DNA of 24,896 nt from Amphimedon queenslandica (Eukaryota > Porifera > Demospongiae > Haplosclerida > Niphatidae). The translations under genes and the position numbers were made by a program. The notes beneath the pieces are model-generated. The model saw only the letters and a list, made by a program, of their open reading frames with translations. It ran no database searches and was not told the DNA's origin. Location of the stretch: positions 1 through 24,896 of the forward strand of contig NW_003546249.1 of assembly GCF_000090795.2 (NCBI RefSeq). The letters run 5' to 3'. Of this stretch, positions 9,909 to 20,276 are shown piece after piece. Within the stretch, counting starts at the first letter, position 1, and every line of letters starts with the position of its first letter.

Positions 9909-11900
9909 TATGATTTGTTTAATTCCTCCCCTTTTTTCTACGTTAAAAATTTCTAAAAGTTATTAACTTGTAGCTTTCTGGTTTCAATATCCTTGCCATG
10001 ATCTTTTTGCATGTGTAATGCCAGGTTATCTATACGATGAAACCTAAAATTATTTAATTATAGTTATTAATTGTGCACTATTATTTTGTTTGTAACCCTA
10101 TTTAGTGTTTTCATGAACTTTGCACTCATTTTGTTATTAATGGAGTCATTTGTGACATAATCCCCTACATTAAATAATTAGGCAAAGTATCACTATGTGA
10201 TTTTTTAGTTGAAATATCTAACACATATGCAATTTTTCGACTTTAGTATTTTGGAAAAATTTACAAAATTTAAATCACAAAATATAAATTGCTAATAACA
10301 GTGTCGTGATAACATAAAAATTGTAAATAAAATTTTTATTCGCAAATACAAAAAATGCAGTCAAATTGCAAAATTTTAAACCCACAAACTATATGGCATA
10401 TATGGTTTTTTTGTTTTCCTTTAATTTACTAAAAGTTTTAAAGTAAATAAATAAATTAAAGGTTATTGAACAACATATGTAGCTAATGGGAGTGAATAAA
10501 TAGGTTGTGGCAAGTACATGCATGGTTTGTGGTGCAATAAATTGTAATCAGTTTAGACATCTCTAATCAAAAAAATAAGAAATGCAACAGCTAGATATAC
10601 ACATTGCAACCAGTGAGTATTCTTACATTATAATTATTTTGTAATCTGCACCATTTCTAAAATTACTATTACATAGAGTGTTCTATAGTACATGGTGTTG
10701 GTCCATTACAAAATGTAAAGTACACATTTTTGTTAAGTACAATATTTGAAGTCATATGTGCAAAAATATGGGAGAATGACACCTACAGCAGTAACTATTC
10801 AAGTCAGTTTAGCACTTATTGAGGGGATATTCTAAAGTAGATTAATGACACCGGTTTTACAATAGAATCATTATAATTGATGTAAGCATTTAACTGCACA
10901 CTATATTACAAAATCACATAAAACTTATGTGAAACAGGAACCAGGGGCTTCTTTCTTTACTCTAACAAGGAAACAGGAGTTCTGAGGATATGACTCACAC
11001 ACTACCTCAGCAATAAATTAAAAACTGAAATTGGATAGAGGAACATATACGCCTACTCTGTAGATGCCAAAAGTTCTGTTTTCCAAATCATTAAAGCCTG
11101 CGTGTAGTCAGTGGATAATAATTGTTCAGTGGATCATAATTGTTCTGTGGAATATTCATGTTACAGTATCTTACCAATTTTAGTGTTGTCAGCAAAAGAA
11201 TTATTTTCCTTATCCATTATTTCCCAGACCAGTCAAAAGATGACTTTGTAGTATTTGGCGAGACAATAAAAGAGAACACACAGACAAACCTGATGAGACT
11301 AATAAAACCTGACTATGATACTCCTGCAAGGCTGCAATGTGCTATCTTTATGTTGGCGCGTACCAATGCGCATGCACGTAACACATAACACATTGTTGTA
11401 AAACTAGACATAAAAAATGGTAGTGTAGAGTAAAAATAGCTTTCATTTTTGGAGAGCTTGCAGAACTGCATCTGTTAACTAGTAACTTAACTTACGCTAA
11501 TCCTGTGCATCCTTTTTAGAATTTAATTTACAATTTTACTGACATCTTTTGTCATCATAAATTATAGTGATAAAGCAAGACAATCACTTTTCAACTATAA
11601 ATGGCCTGAGGATGTTATGCTCGTAATTTCTGTATTTATGCTATGCTTTAGTGCCTAATGATGGTTTAATCATTGTTTTACATTGATTGCTATTACTCTC
11701 ACAATTATTTCTCAAAAATGTAAGAAATTAATCTAGCAGTGCTTGGGAAGGAAGGGGAAGAGGGGGCAAGGTCATATGCAGTGGTGTGGCTAGAATTAAT
11801 CAAAAAAGAGCTAGGGCACAGTGGGGGCACGGAATAAAGCAATGCTCATGAATACTAAATATAGCAAGCTGAGTTGAGTCAGTTCAGTCAGTTGTAACTT
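9909..11900. other. MULE 5' interior between transposase and right array
   Basis: AT-rich. Open stretches here (for example 11140-11388 on +) match nothing I recognise. A 2.3-copy tandem of an 18-bp unit (GTGGATAATAATTGTTCA and a variant) lies at about 11112-11152. On - this region would hold the transposase promoter and first exons if any. I see no TATA box or start that I can defend. Confidence 0.4.
10222..10396. mobile_element. Possible degraded MITE copy of the AAATTTCG family
   Basis: The right part, read on -, has GCCATATAGTTTGTGGGTTT followed by AAAATTTTGC. This resembles the GGGTATTAAATTTTGCGG part of the MITE at 18134-18369. The left part has CAATTTTTCGACTTTAGTAT. The ends are too decayed to fix borders. 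Confidence 0.25.
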
Positions 11901-11950
11901 GTATGTCTTCATCAGCAATACTGTATTACCAGGCCCTTCCACAAAAAATT

Positions 11951-12648
11951 AGCAATATTACCCACATTACAAGTATTACCAGCATTATCAGTATTACCAG
12001 TATTACTAGCATTACCAACATTACTCACATGACCAGCATTATTAGTATTGCCAACATTATATTACCAGCATTACCAGCAATGATTACCAACATTACCAGC
12101 ATTACTTTCATTACCTACATTACTAGCATTACCTGTATTACTAGCATTACCCACATTACCAGCATTACCAGCTTTACCAGCATGACCTGCTTTCCTAGCA
12201 TTACCTGCAATACCAGCATTACCAGCATTACTAGCATTACCAGCATTACCAGCATTACCTGCAATACCAGCATTACCTGCATTATTAGCATTACCTGCAT
12301 TACTTGCATTACCAGCATTACTAGCATTACCTGCACTACCAGCATTACTAGCATTAAATGCATTACCAGCTTACCTGCATTACTAGCATTACCTGCATTA
12401 CCAACATTACCTGCATTACTAGCATTACCTGCATTACTAGCTTTACCAGCATTACTAGCATCACCTGCATTACCAGCATTACCTTCATTACTAGCATTAT
12501 AAGCAATACTAGCATCACCTGCATTACTAGCTTTACCTGCTTTACCAACTTACCTGCAACACTAGCATTACTAGCATTACCTGAATTACTAGCATTACCT
12601 GCATTACTAGCATTACCAGAACTGATTACCAACATTGCCAATATTAAT
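11951..12648 (-). repeat. Right minisatellite array (inverted copy of the left array)
   Basis: Tandem repeat of CATTACCAG / CATTACTAG / CATTACCTG submonomers, the reverse complement of the left-array unit. It is more diverged at the inner side (11951-12110), where ATTACCAGTATTACTAG-type units and a cap-like block (GCAATGATTACCAACATTAC, about 12077-12096) occur. It is shorter than the left array (about 0.7 against 1.2 kb). Long open frames here are repeat by-products. Confidence 0.92.
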
Positions 12649-12658
12649 GGTATCACTA
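12620..12658 (-). repeat. Right end cap of the MULE terminal inverted repeat
   Basis: Inverted match to 5380-5418 with one mismatch over about 39 bases. The outermost bases read inward on - as TAGTGATACCATTAATATTG. Outside lies CCTTCACTATCACTAGCC; its complement shares GAAG with the bases just outside the left cap, so the true end could lie a few bases further out. Confidence 0.8.
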
Positions 12659-13079
12659 CCTTCACTATCACTAGCCATGCTCCACCTCTTTCCTCTTTTT
12701 CCAGTGCCTATTTGAATAGAGATTGATAATTAAATTCACGTTTGTTAAATACTTCACTTACTGCTATTGCTCTGATCTTTTCCAAATTATTTCTTTTCAC
12801 ACTGTTTACTAACATCTTGCTTGCAAATATCCTTTAATTTATAGCCAACACCATGCTTGTCCCCTACATGAATTTCGCTGACAATTTATATATAACAATT
12901 TATGTATAAAATGTACCTTCTATAAATAATTTCTCTAACTTGTCCACATGATTGGATTGAATAATGAATGTAATCGAACATGTTTCGTGACTTTGTTCAT
13001 CATCCAATGATACTTGTGTTTTAGTATAGCAAAAAACTTCCTTCAAATTTTTTTGTTCATTTTGTTGGTTAGCTCACTT
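12659..13079. other. Flank right of the MULE; no gene seen
   Basis: AT-rich with short T runs. I looked on - for the missing N-terminal THAP part of the P-like gene and did not find it. Confidence 0.4.
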
Positions 13080-13744
13080 CTCCAGGCTTCCTGGAGACAT
13101 GTGACGTAAAAGTGCATTCAAAGAGCTTTGCTCTTGTGATACTCGCTTTGATGGACTTTCAAATAACGTCCTGTTTAACTGATGTTGAAGATAGCACTTT
13201 TATCTTACATATGCTGGACACATGACACTCTTAGCTACTCATTCTTTAGTACATTTTACTGATAGTTCAAACCAAAGCAAGCACCTGACTGAATCCACAC
13301 AACCGAATCGAGCAAAAGTGTGGACGCTCTAAATGTTGGAACAAATGACTTCACGTATTTCATCAAACTCCATTGGATTGATACCTGAACAAGATCTATA
13401 TACGGGAGAATCTAAAGAATACTTTCTGCATATCTCTAAAACTTAATATCTGGACTTACTGAAGGCAAAACTCCCTGCTGAATCTCCCTCAATAAGACAT
13501 GTACGACATACTTATTGCTAATGATCATTATTCTTACACTTGAGGTTGGTCTAAGTGGAAGATGATCATAGAGCTTCTCATGAGTTATAATCAAACATTT
13601 CTTGTCACAAGAAGTGTGTTTCACAATCAAAAATCCATTTAACTGGCTATAAAGAGATTGATACAACTGATCCATATCCATGAGAGCCATTTTAATATTA
13701 TAGTTAAAGAATGGACATGCCAGAAACTGCAAGATCATTATCAC
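13080..13744 (-). pseudogene. Unidentified coding-like remnant
   Basis: Family not recognised. On -, 13744-13436 is open for about 100 codons with MDMDQLYQSLYSQLNGFLIV and LLREIQQGVLPSVSPDIKF. After breaks, protein-like text resumes in other frames: FDEIREVICSNI near 13360 and LFESPSKRVSQEQSSLNALL then RHMSPGSLEK near 13170-13085. Continuous charged and amphipathic composition across frames suggests one decayed gene, perhaps another transposon. No catalytic motif or zinc finger is visible. Confidence 0.3.
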
Positions 13745-14450
13745 TTATGAGCCTAATTAGAGTATGCAGGCATGTGCTAATCATGACCGTGTAAAAGCTA
13801 CGTGCAGTTATCACAAGCTACATAGGGCAGTTAGACACTCTCCCTAACCCCTTATGTACTCTTGATACTAGAAGTAATGTAGAACATCAAGGGGTGAGCC
13901 TAAGCTAGCAAAGCCATCATAGCACTGGATTTATCCATCTATGATTTACTCCTGATAATTTCAAAGCATGCATCATGATTTTGGCATAGCAAGCATGCAT
14001 GTACATCATGAAACCTAACGATAAAATCACTTTAGACCATTTTTTAACTTTTAGTCTTCTAATTTAACATACACATTTCTTGCCTAAAAATGTCTGTAAA
14101 GATTCTTTCCTTAGCTTTAGATATAATATTATCGAATGTTAAGATGACCAAGAAGAGGCTTGAGTCAGTAACTTTCAGTTTTAATATCAATTGCATTAAT
14201 AAAATTAATACAAGCTTCATTGCTTCTTTATTGAACATGAAGCCTTTTATAGTTGCTGAAGAAGTTTTTGGATGGTGTATCTGCCTTATATTGCAGTTAT
14301 TGCTGATAGAAAACTCATCAATTCTTTCAGTCTCTTGGTTTTCATATATATTATACTGTGACCACTCCCGCTTTTAATGAAAAATTTAAAATTGACTTTA
14401 TATTGCATTGGTAATGCATAGCATCTACGGTATTAGATCTACACATAAGT
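13745..14450. other. No confident gene
   Basis: A short open stretch on + at 14090-14377 has no recognisable motif. No inverted ends or RNA signatures seen. Confidence 0.35.
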
Positions 14451-14767
14451 ATGGGTGACGTAAGAGGAGGAACAGACAGACAGGGCATGACTGAGAGAAT
14501 AGCTGGAGTGGGACGAGCTCAGGCTCACGCCACAGATCTTAATTTCTCAAACATAAGGCAAGTACTGGTACACCTATTGCTCTGACAGCAGTTGGATGAG
14601 AAGGAGGAGGTGGTGGAGGGCCTTTGAATTTAATGCAGCATATGCACAGGCATATACACTGTCTCTTCAAAAATAGCAGAAACATCAAAGCCAGGATGAT
14701 CCTGATCGTCCTTTCAACAATTCTCATCATTAGTGCTTGTTGGTTTATACGCATGCTTGATTTCATT
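14451..14767 (+). other. Possible small host gene fragment with a C-terminal membrane segment
   Basis: An ATG at 14451 opens 44 codons (MGDVRGGTDRQGMTERIAGV, then GRAQAHATDLNF) to a stop at 14583-14585. In another frame 14607-14767 reads a Gly run, PLNLMQHMHRHIHCLFKNS, then RMILIVLSTILIISACWFI, a convincing single transmembrane helix, and ends DFISLKYY and stop. An AAGGCAAGT word at 14556-14564 could be a GC-type splice donor. A TGA at 14598-14600 separates the parts in the second frame. It could be a tail-anchored protein, two exons, or chance. The - strand is also open here with a Pro run, which weakens the case. Confidence 0.22.
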
Positions 14768-15730
14768 TCTCTCAAATACTACTAAACCACAGATGAAATT
14801 AATAATTCATTACAATGAATATAAATTAAATATTCAATTGTGCTATTTATAATAAAAATATTTTTAAAATTAGATATTTTGTTTCCGTCATTTTAATTAG
14901 TAGTTTATTTCTATGTTCTTACAGTTACATGTTCATATTAAATATAACATATAACACTTCACATATTTTATTCTACCTTCTTATATGTTGCTAATAGATC
15001 TATGTATAATTAATCTTTAAAAACCTTTTTCCTGTAGCTTTTGAAGAATACTTTCATTAGAATAAAAATTGGTATGTGTACTTATTTATATAATGAAAGT
15101 AAGGTAGAATAAGACAAAACTATCATGGTACAAATAAATGTTTTTTGTGAAGGCTAAATTTTTGATAAATTAAAAAATATTGTCAATTTAGTCTCGATCA
15201 AATTCATTTATCTGTTATATTTTAGGACAATTCAATCCTAGTAATAAAAAATTGATTGCACAAATTTAAAACCCTCACAAATTGTAAGCAGAATTGTACA
15301 GAAATTGTATAATTTCTTTACTTTCATTCATAATTCCACAGTTGATTTGATGCATTAAGATCAAAACTGAATAATAATAATAATAAATTATTATTAATAA
15401 TACATTTGGCCCCAAAAATGTATCTTTCCATTATGTTGTCATTTGCCTTGCCAATCATTTCTAACTGCAAGAAAGGTAAATAAGTAATGACTTTTAGCAA
15501 TTAAGAGCGGGAAAGTGAATCTTCAAATCCTTATTCCAATATCTGCAAGCAGACTGGTCACTGGTGAAATCAATGTTACTTGGATAATAATGTTTAATCT
15601 GCTCCAACTTCACTCAATGCTCTATAGTAATGATGTATGCTTTATCTAGTGTCACTTTATTCATAAAAATGAATTGTACTAAAAAATGGATATACAACAA
15701 TGTGGAACTTAGTCTTTTCTATAATTAAAC
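14768..15730. other. AT-rich spacer
   Basis: Very AT-rich, with an AAT microsatellite-like tract at about 15370-15402 that can fold on itself. I see no coding sequence. Confidence 0.5.
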
Positions 15731-15732
15731 TT

Positions 15733-15856
15733 AGTCTCGTATATAATAGCTAGACCTGACTGAGACTCCCTTTTTTAATTATTGGACAGTGGTAAATTAT
15801 TCCCCCAGTCTAATTATCAAAATGGTGGATGGGTCTGGCTATCCGAGACGACTATA
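15733..15856. repeat. Short inverted-repeat element (possible MITE)
   Basis: TAGTCTCGTATA then ATAGCTAGACC at 15733-15757 matches, inverted and with small gaps, 15832-15856 (GGTCTGGCTATCCGAGACGA). Readable reverse-transcriptase sequence of the LINE stops right beside it (about 15865), so it may have inserted into or replaced the LINE tail. Borders are uncertain. Confidence 0.35.
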
Positions 15857-15864
15857 ACTAAACT

Positions 15865-16700
15865 AGATGTGGTCCATGACAACATAATTGAGCATAGATT
15901 ATTAGTCACAATAATACCTAGATCAGGAGAGGTGTTTACTTTATTTAGTGAAACACCACCAACTTGATATGTTAGACCTTCCTCCATACTGTGAAGGATA
16001 GAAAATGACATGTGATAACATTTGTTCACATTGAGATTTAATTTGCAGTCATTGCACCACTTGAGTCAATATCAGATTGTAAAGAGACATCATCATTGTG
16101 AGAGTAGATAGTACGGAGAAATTTCATGTCATCAGCGAATAGAGAGACATCACAATATATCTTCTCAGGAATATTATTTGTATACATAAGGAACAAGAGA
16201 GGCTCGAGGACACTTCCTTGCAGAACACCAGACAAGACTGGCAAGTAGTCAGAAGAGACACTGTTGATAGTGGTGCAGTGGGAGTGATCAGTAAAGTATT
16301 CACAGAACCAGTCCCACAGTAGACCAGTGATCCCTATTAACTGAAGCTTAAGAAGCAGCTCCTGTTGAGGCACAGAATCAGAAGACTTTCGAAAATCATA
16401 AAACACAGTGTGTCACTGCCTCAGAGACAGTAGTGTATGAGGATAGCAGTTGAAGTGAACAAGACCTTTGTTTCAGGAAGCCAAATTGGCAAAATGAGAG
16501 CTTGGGCTGTTGTAGGAATTAATCTTGTCAAAAATGATAGATGCAAGAATCTTAGACATAATGCATAGCAGTGATATTGGTCTATAATTACCAACCTCAG
16601 ATAAATGGTATGGCACAAATACTGTAACATTTCCATTCCCTAGTTATGGCATGATACATAAGACTGATTTAAAGAAAGAACGTAATATGTACAAGTAGGG
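15865..16700 (-). pseudogene. LINE reverse transcriptase domain, broken
   Basis: On -, about 16640-16500 gives GNYRPISLLCIMSKIL across frame changes, the usual entry block of LINE reverse transcriptases. The open part 16406-16038 has YDFRKSSDSVPQQELLLKL (first catalytic Asp), ITGLLWDWFCEYFT, LPVLSGVLQGS with PLLFL, and FADDM (16139-16125, the catalytic Asp pair). A TAA ends this frame; 16029-15865 continues in another frame with LTYQVGGVSLNKVNTSPDLG and LSWTT. The block usually reading GSxLGPLLF has Glu for Gly (SVLEPLLF). Together this is the palm and start of the thumb of a CR1/jockey-type enzyme. It copies the element's RNA at the target site; this copy is dead. Confidence 0.82.
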
Positions 16701-17208
16701 AATCGGCACATAGTTTGAGAAGTAGAGAATGTATCTTGTCCACACCACCTGACTTTTAGATACTTAGTTGGGATAGCTTTTTTAATGCATCAGTTGAAGA
16801 GAAGTATATGTGATGTAGTTCTGAGGAAGGAGCAACTAACAGGAGGCAGATTAAAATTACTCATTACAAAAGTGGAATCAAAAAAAGAAATGACTTTGTC
16901 TTATCGTAAAAAGTAGTGGCAACAATGGAACCAAGATGGACTGATGAAGGTAAATATGGCAAGAAAGTAAGAGGGAATACAGCGCTTTGGGATCATTTTC
17001 AAATCTGTTACTCAGATTTACACAGCAAGTCTTCTTAGCAGATTGCAAAAGAAACCTGAGAAAGGCTTTGAGGCTCTGTTGTTTAGAAATCTGACGGGGA
17101 GTAGCTTTAAATTGGACAACTCAGCATTGATATCAAACTTTGTGAATAAGATTACGAATTTCCGAAGTATACCTTACAGGAGATGGTTTATAACTGGCAG
17201 AGTCACTA
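16701..17208 (-). pseudogene. LINE region between endonuclease and reverse transcriptase, degraded
   Basis: This stretch should encode the linker and fingers of the polymerase. No block is clean enough to quote with confidence. It contains no other gene I can support; the open stretch on + at 17043-17282 is antisense to it. Confidence 0.45.
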
Positions 17209-18060
17209 TCAGAACAAATAGATCCCTTGCCTCATATAAACTTGCTTATAAAGGGCCCAAAAAAAGGTCAATGCTATCATGAGAAATAGGGGGCAGTACA
17301 GAGGATGCAAAATGAGCCTGGTTATCATCACAACTAGCTTTGCTGTATTGAAAAAAGGACCATGCCTTTTGACTAATTTGAGACTTACTTGAACCAAGAA
17401 CCATATAATACTATGATCAGACATGTCAGATCTCAGCTAACTGTCAACACAAATGTCAGTGACATTATGAGGGCAATTAGCCAGAATGAGTTCAAGAATG
17501 TTACCTCCAGTATGAGTTGGATAGTCCACTAATTGAAGTAGTCTACAAAGCAATCACAAAAAAGACCTGAAGAAGGAATATCAGAGTAAGAGATGACCAA
17601 TTTACATTAAAATCAAAAAGTAAAATTAATGATGTATGTAAATTAAAGAGATGATCAAAAATGCTAGCAATTAATGATAGAGAGGGGGATGGAGGTAGGT
17701 AAACAGCCAACTACAATAGGCTTGGGCAACAAGAGCTTGATCACCACCAGTTCAACGTCGAGTGCAACCAATACAAGACATGAAGGAATATCAGAAGAAA
17801 CTGCTAAGAGTACACCTCCTCCTGCTGACCTTCTATTACAACAATTATGTAGTAAAATTAGGCCAAAAAACTTGAATCAAAAAGAGAATCAGTTAACCAA
17901 GTTTCAGTTAAAGCCACGACATCCAGATAATTTGCGCAGGCCAATGTTTAAAGGAAAGCTAATTTCTCTGCGACATTCCATAGGCAACATGACAGTGAAT
18001 TGGCTGCTAGTCAGGAAGATTCCTCAACATCAGCTGGGGCCTTATCAGTATCAAGTTGAG
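17209..18060 (-). pseudogene. LINE endonuclease domain, broken
   Basis: On -, across several frames: LDVVALTETWLTDS near 17935-17895, including the conserved Glu of exonuclease-endonuclease-phosphatase enzymes (TETW). Then NRRSAGGGVLLAVSSDIPS near 17830-17780 and IVVGCLPTS near 17720-17695. PTHTGGNILELILANCPHNV follows near 17520-17465, then MSDHSIIWF at 17424-17398, carrying the terminal catalytic Asp-His pair. After it comes the stretch that normally links to the reverse transcriptase (SLKLVKRHGPFFNTAKLV). Expected role: nicking genomic DNA to prime reverse transcription. The 137-codon open stretch on + at 17674-18087 is antisense to this domain. Confidence 0.78.
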
Positions 18061-18133
18061 TTGATGGAGATGTGGAGAGAGTATTAGGTGTACAATTTGT
18101 AAGCGGTTCCGATTGTGTCCAAGCGAGTTTGTA

Positions 18134-18369
18134 CTGTATGGGTGTAAAGTTTTGAGGGTATAAAATTTCGTGTCTCAGTAAAAAGCTCTTAATTCTTGAA
18201 CATCAAATGGGTTAAGTTTCGTGTTTTTGCACGTGCATTTGCATAAGTCATTGGTTTTCACATGCTGCGCATGCGCAGTGAGCATTTCTATGGTAATAAT
18301 TTTCGCGGTAGAGAAGTCACACACAAAATCCGCAAAATTTAATACCCACGAAATTTTATACCCGTCCGG
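18134..18369. mobile_element. MITE, 236 bp, flanked by TA, inside the LINE
   Basis: TA at 18132-18133 and at 18370-18371 flank the ends. The left arm begins CTGTATGGGTGTAAAGTTTT. The right arm, read inward on -, begins CCGGACGGGTATAAAATTTC. The two align for about 42 bases at roughly three quarters identity. A second overlay of the same word gives an exact 17-bp inverted pair (18156-18172 and 18347-18363). There is no coding capacity. The interior holds GCGCATGCGC-type palindromic words near 18268. It splits the LINE between ORF1 and endonuclease. Confidence 0.72.
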
Positions 18370-19199
18370 TATTTCTGTCCAACAACCAACCCATGTTCAC
18401 GACAATTGACATAGAGCTCAGATTTACCAATTTTAATATTACATCGGGCAATACTGGAAGGGATTAGATGACGGTATTGGGTGAGCAGAACGGAACGAGT
18501 TTTCCAAAGACTGGGGGGAAGATCTTGATTTACTTTTTACCCACTGTCTCTGTCTCTCTAGACAAGACTTATTTGACAATACGGTAACATGTCAGAGGAA
18601 TGATTCAGTACAACCAGCAGAGGTCTAGTATGGTTAATGGAATATCGGCCCAAATGACTACAGTCATGCACTGATGGATCAAAGAAATTTGGGAGGAGAG
18701 ATACCAAGACACTAAATACTTTCTCATTTTCAAGGGAAAGTCTATCACGACGAGTAGTGCCAGAGGCACACTTTCAATACCAGAAATAATGAAATTGAAC
18801 TTGTGGTCGACCCTGTATAAGAGGAATGTCTGGGCCTCCTAGTCAAGGGTAAAGGACCCTTGGTAGTGGCTCTTTCGGAGAGCCAGCTACACATTGGTTC
18901 CATGTAGTTTGAAGATCCTGACGGGCAGCATTATCACGTTGAAGAGAGGCTAATGCCTGTTTCAAAGAGATTTTAACGGCTTGGTCTTGGAGTCTACAAT
19001 GAGGACATAAAACTTCTCTGCTGAACCCTCCAGTTGAGACAACACTGCCTGTGACGGGCCAGTGTACTAGATGCAGCAACGTGTTACAATTGCCCTTACA
19101 AAAGATTGACGGCTCAGATTGGTTCTTGATCAGATCTTCACAGATAGGACACACACAGGATTACTTTTTCTTGTTCCTGTGTGTATTTGTAGCCACCAT
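18370..19199 (-). pseudogene. LINE ORF1 with PHD-like finger and basic C-terminal domain, broken
   Basis: On -, an ATG at 19199-19197 starts MVATNTHRNKKK, followed by an in-frame TAA. Then comes CVCPICEDLIKNQSEPSIFC, with a zinc-finger pattern ending LCPHC near 19000; one expected Cys after the His is missing (LLHLVHW). A charged helix (LKQALASLQRDNAARQDL) follows. Beyond a stop at 18843, other frames carry FNFIISGIE and GTTRRDRLSLENEKVFSVL, with DCSHLGRYSINHTRPLLVVL near 18675-18610. Last come RSVLLTQYRHLI and IARCNIKIGKSELYV near 18475-18410. This order (PHD-like finger, coiled coil, RRM-like chaperone region) is that of CR1-type ORF1 proteins, which coat the element RNA. The frame ends at the MITE. 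Confidence 0.72.
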
Positions 19200-20276
19200 G
19201 ATGGACTATAATGTAAAAAAGAACAGCACAACATAACAGTAGAGAGTGGCATGAACTAAACTGGTCTTGTTGAATATAAGTAAACAATAATTGCCGGCAA
19301 GATCACAATTGGAGTTGGAAAACCACTAAATTAGGCCAAAAAGAACCGTCAGGACTAGGCTGTCAACAAAGAGGACAGACATTAAGTTGGCAGCCGTATT
19401 GGATCACATGCATGCTATTTGTACAGAGAAAGAAATGAGAAATGTTTTTTCTCTTTCTAGGTCCTTTATTGACCTTAAAGCTACTTGTAAATGACCTTTG
19501 GACTCCACAGACATTATGCATCAAGCATATGGTGGTTATTTTTAAGCGCATCAAATGACAGTGAGATAGCATGCCTTTTTTTGCAATCAAAGCAGGCGAC
19601 GATCTTTTCTTTGTTGGTAACATAGCAGAACAACAAGCTACCAGCTTATAACTTCAAAATATGGAATATGAAAGTTTAATATATCTTACAAAACCTTTAC
19701 TTTGTGCATCAGACTATTTTCTAAAATGTATAAGCAGCATGTGTTACTGACACTTTCAAAGTGCCACCCCCAGACACATTAATGTGTTATTACTGTGGAA
19801 GGGTTAAGACTGGAACAGCATGCAGCACAAGAAGGGAAGATTCCAGAGGAGAAGCACAACCAGTTCTGAACACAAATTTGGAATTCTTGATTCACAAGAA
19901 GGAACTACTGAGAGCCAGTCACCAGAATGGGGAATCAAGGAAGACAAGACCAGAGCCCGAGAGTTAAAACATGGGCTTAAAGTTGCAAGGTGGATTAAGA
20001 AGCCATGTAAATAGCAGCAGGTGACCTTTGTGAAACAGTAACATCAATATCCTAGTCAGAGGAACAATCAGGACAAATAAAATAGTGAGACAGGAGGGGG
20101 ATGCAAGAGTGTAACAAAGGAAACATGTCAGGAGCTTATCCCAGCACTTCTTCTAAAGTCTTAGAGGCTGAGCTGTGGAGATAAGACAAGAAGGCAGCAG
20201 TACTATTAAAGAATTGGAAAGCAGGCCAAATGTGATACCTGAAAATGAACTTCAGAAAGGTAATTTGCTACATATA
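19200..20276. other. Region upstream of the LINE; no identified gene
   Basis: On -, 19623-19363 is open and rich in Cys, His and Lys, with CLMHNVCGVQRSFTSSFKV and a final QLNVCPLC. It might be the LINE 5' region or part of a zinc-finger protein; spacing does not fit a standard finger. On +, 19761-20014 reads coding-like in two overlapping frames (CYYCGRVKTGTACSTRRED in one; basic and Glu-rich in the other), also unrecognised. I do not call either a gene. Confidence 0.3.

Larger units (their letters stand above)
5380..12658 (-). mobile_element. Foldback-like MULE DNA transposon with minisatellite inverted ends
   Basis: Two arrays of the same short tandem unit lie about 5.4 kb apart in opposite orientation (5390-6560 and 11951-12648). 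Their outer tips match as an inverted repeat: 5380 onward reads TAGTGATACCGTTAATATTG and continues to about 5418, and the complement of 12658 downward is the same with one mismatch over about 39 bases. Between the arrays, on -, lies a MULE-type transposase relic. MULE-family elements with long, tandem-repeat inverted ends are known (Drosophila FB-NOF), so I read this as one 7.28-kb element. I could not find a clean 8-11 bp target duplication; TAACACTGG (5367-5375) and TATCACTAG (12666-12674) match 7 of 9 but are not flush with the ends. Confidence 0.7.
15857..19199 (-). mobile_element. CR1-like non-LTR retrotransposon (LINE), decayed and 3'-truncated
   Basis: On -, three parts occur in the order expected of CR1-clade LINEs: ORF1 with a PHD-like finger (19199-18370), apurinic-type endonuclease (about 18060-17400) and reverse transcriptase (about 16640-15865). 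A 236-bp MITE is inserted between ORF1 and the endonuclease. Reading frames are broken throughout. The region after the reverse transcriptase (3' end, tail repeats) is missing; similarity stops near 15865 at a short inverted-repeat element. The 5' end upstream of 19199 is not defined. Confidence 0.8.

Noticed and set aside
5367..12674. TAACACTGG / TATCACTAG as the MULE target duplication
   Set aside because: Only 7 of 9 bases match and the copies are not at equal distance from the matching caps. I leave the duplication unassigned.
11903..12726. Ile/Thr/Ser and Leu/Ala/Pro repeat frames on both strands
   Set aside because: Same explanation as the left array; no start context, no domain, and open frames on both strands.
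15360..15405. Functional hairpin or RNA gene in the AAT-rich tract
   Set aside because: The fold comes from simple ATT/AAT repeats; nothing else supports an RNA.
15817..16029. Independent small protein on -
   Set aside because: It continues the LINE reverse transcriptase in another frame (YQVGGVSLNKVN, SWTT).
17674..18087. 137-codon open frame on +
   Set aside because: It is antisense to the endonuclease domain of the LINE, whose motifs (TETW, GGGVLLAVSS, SDHS) are clear on -.
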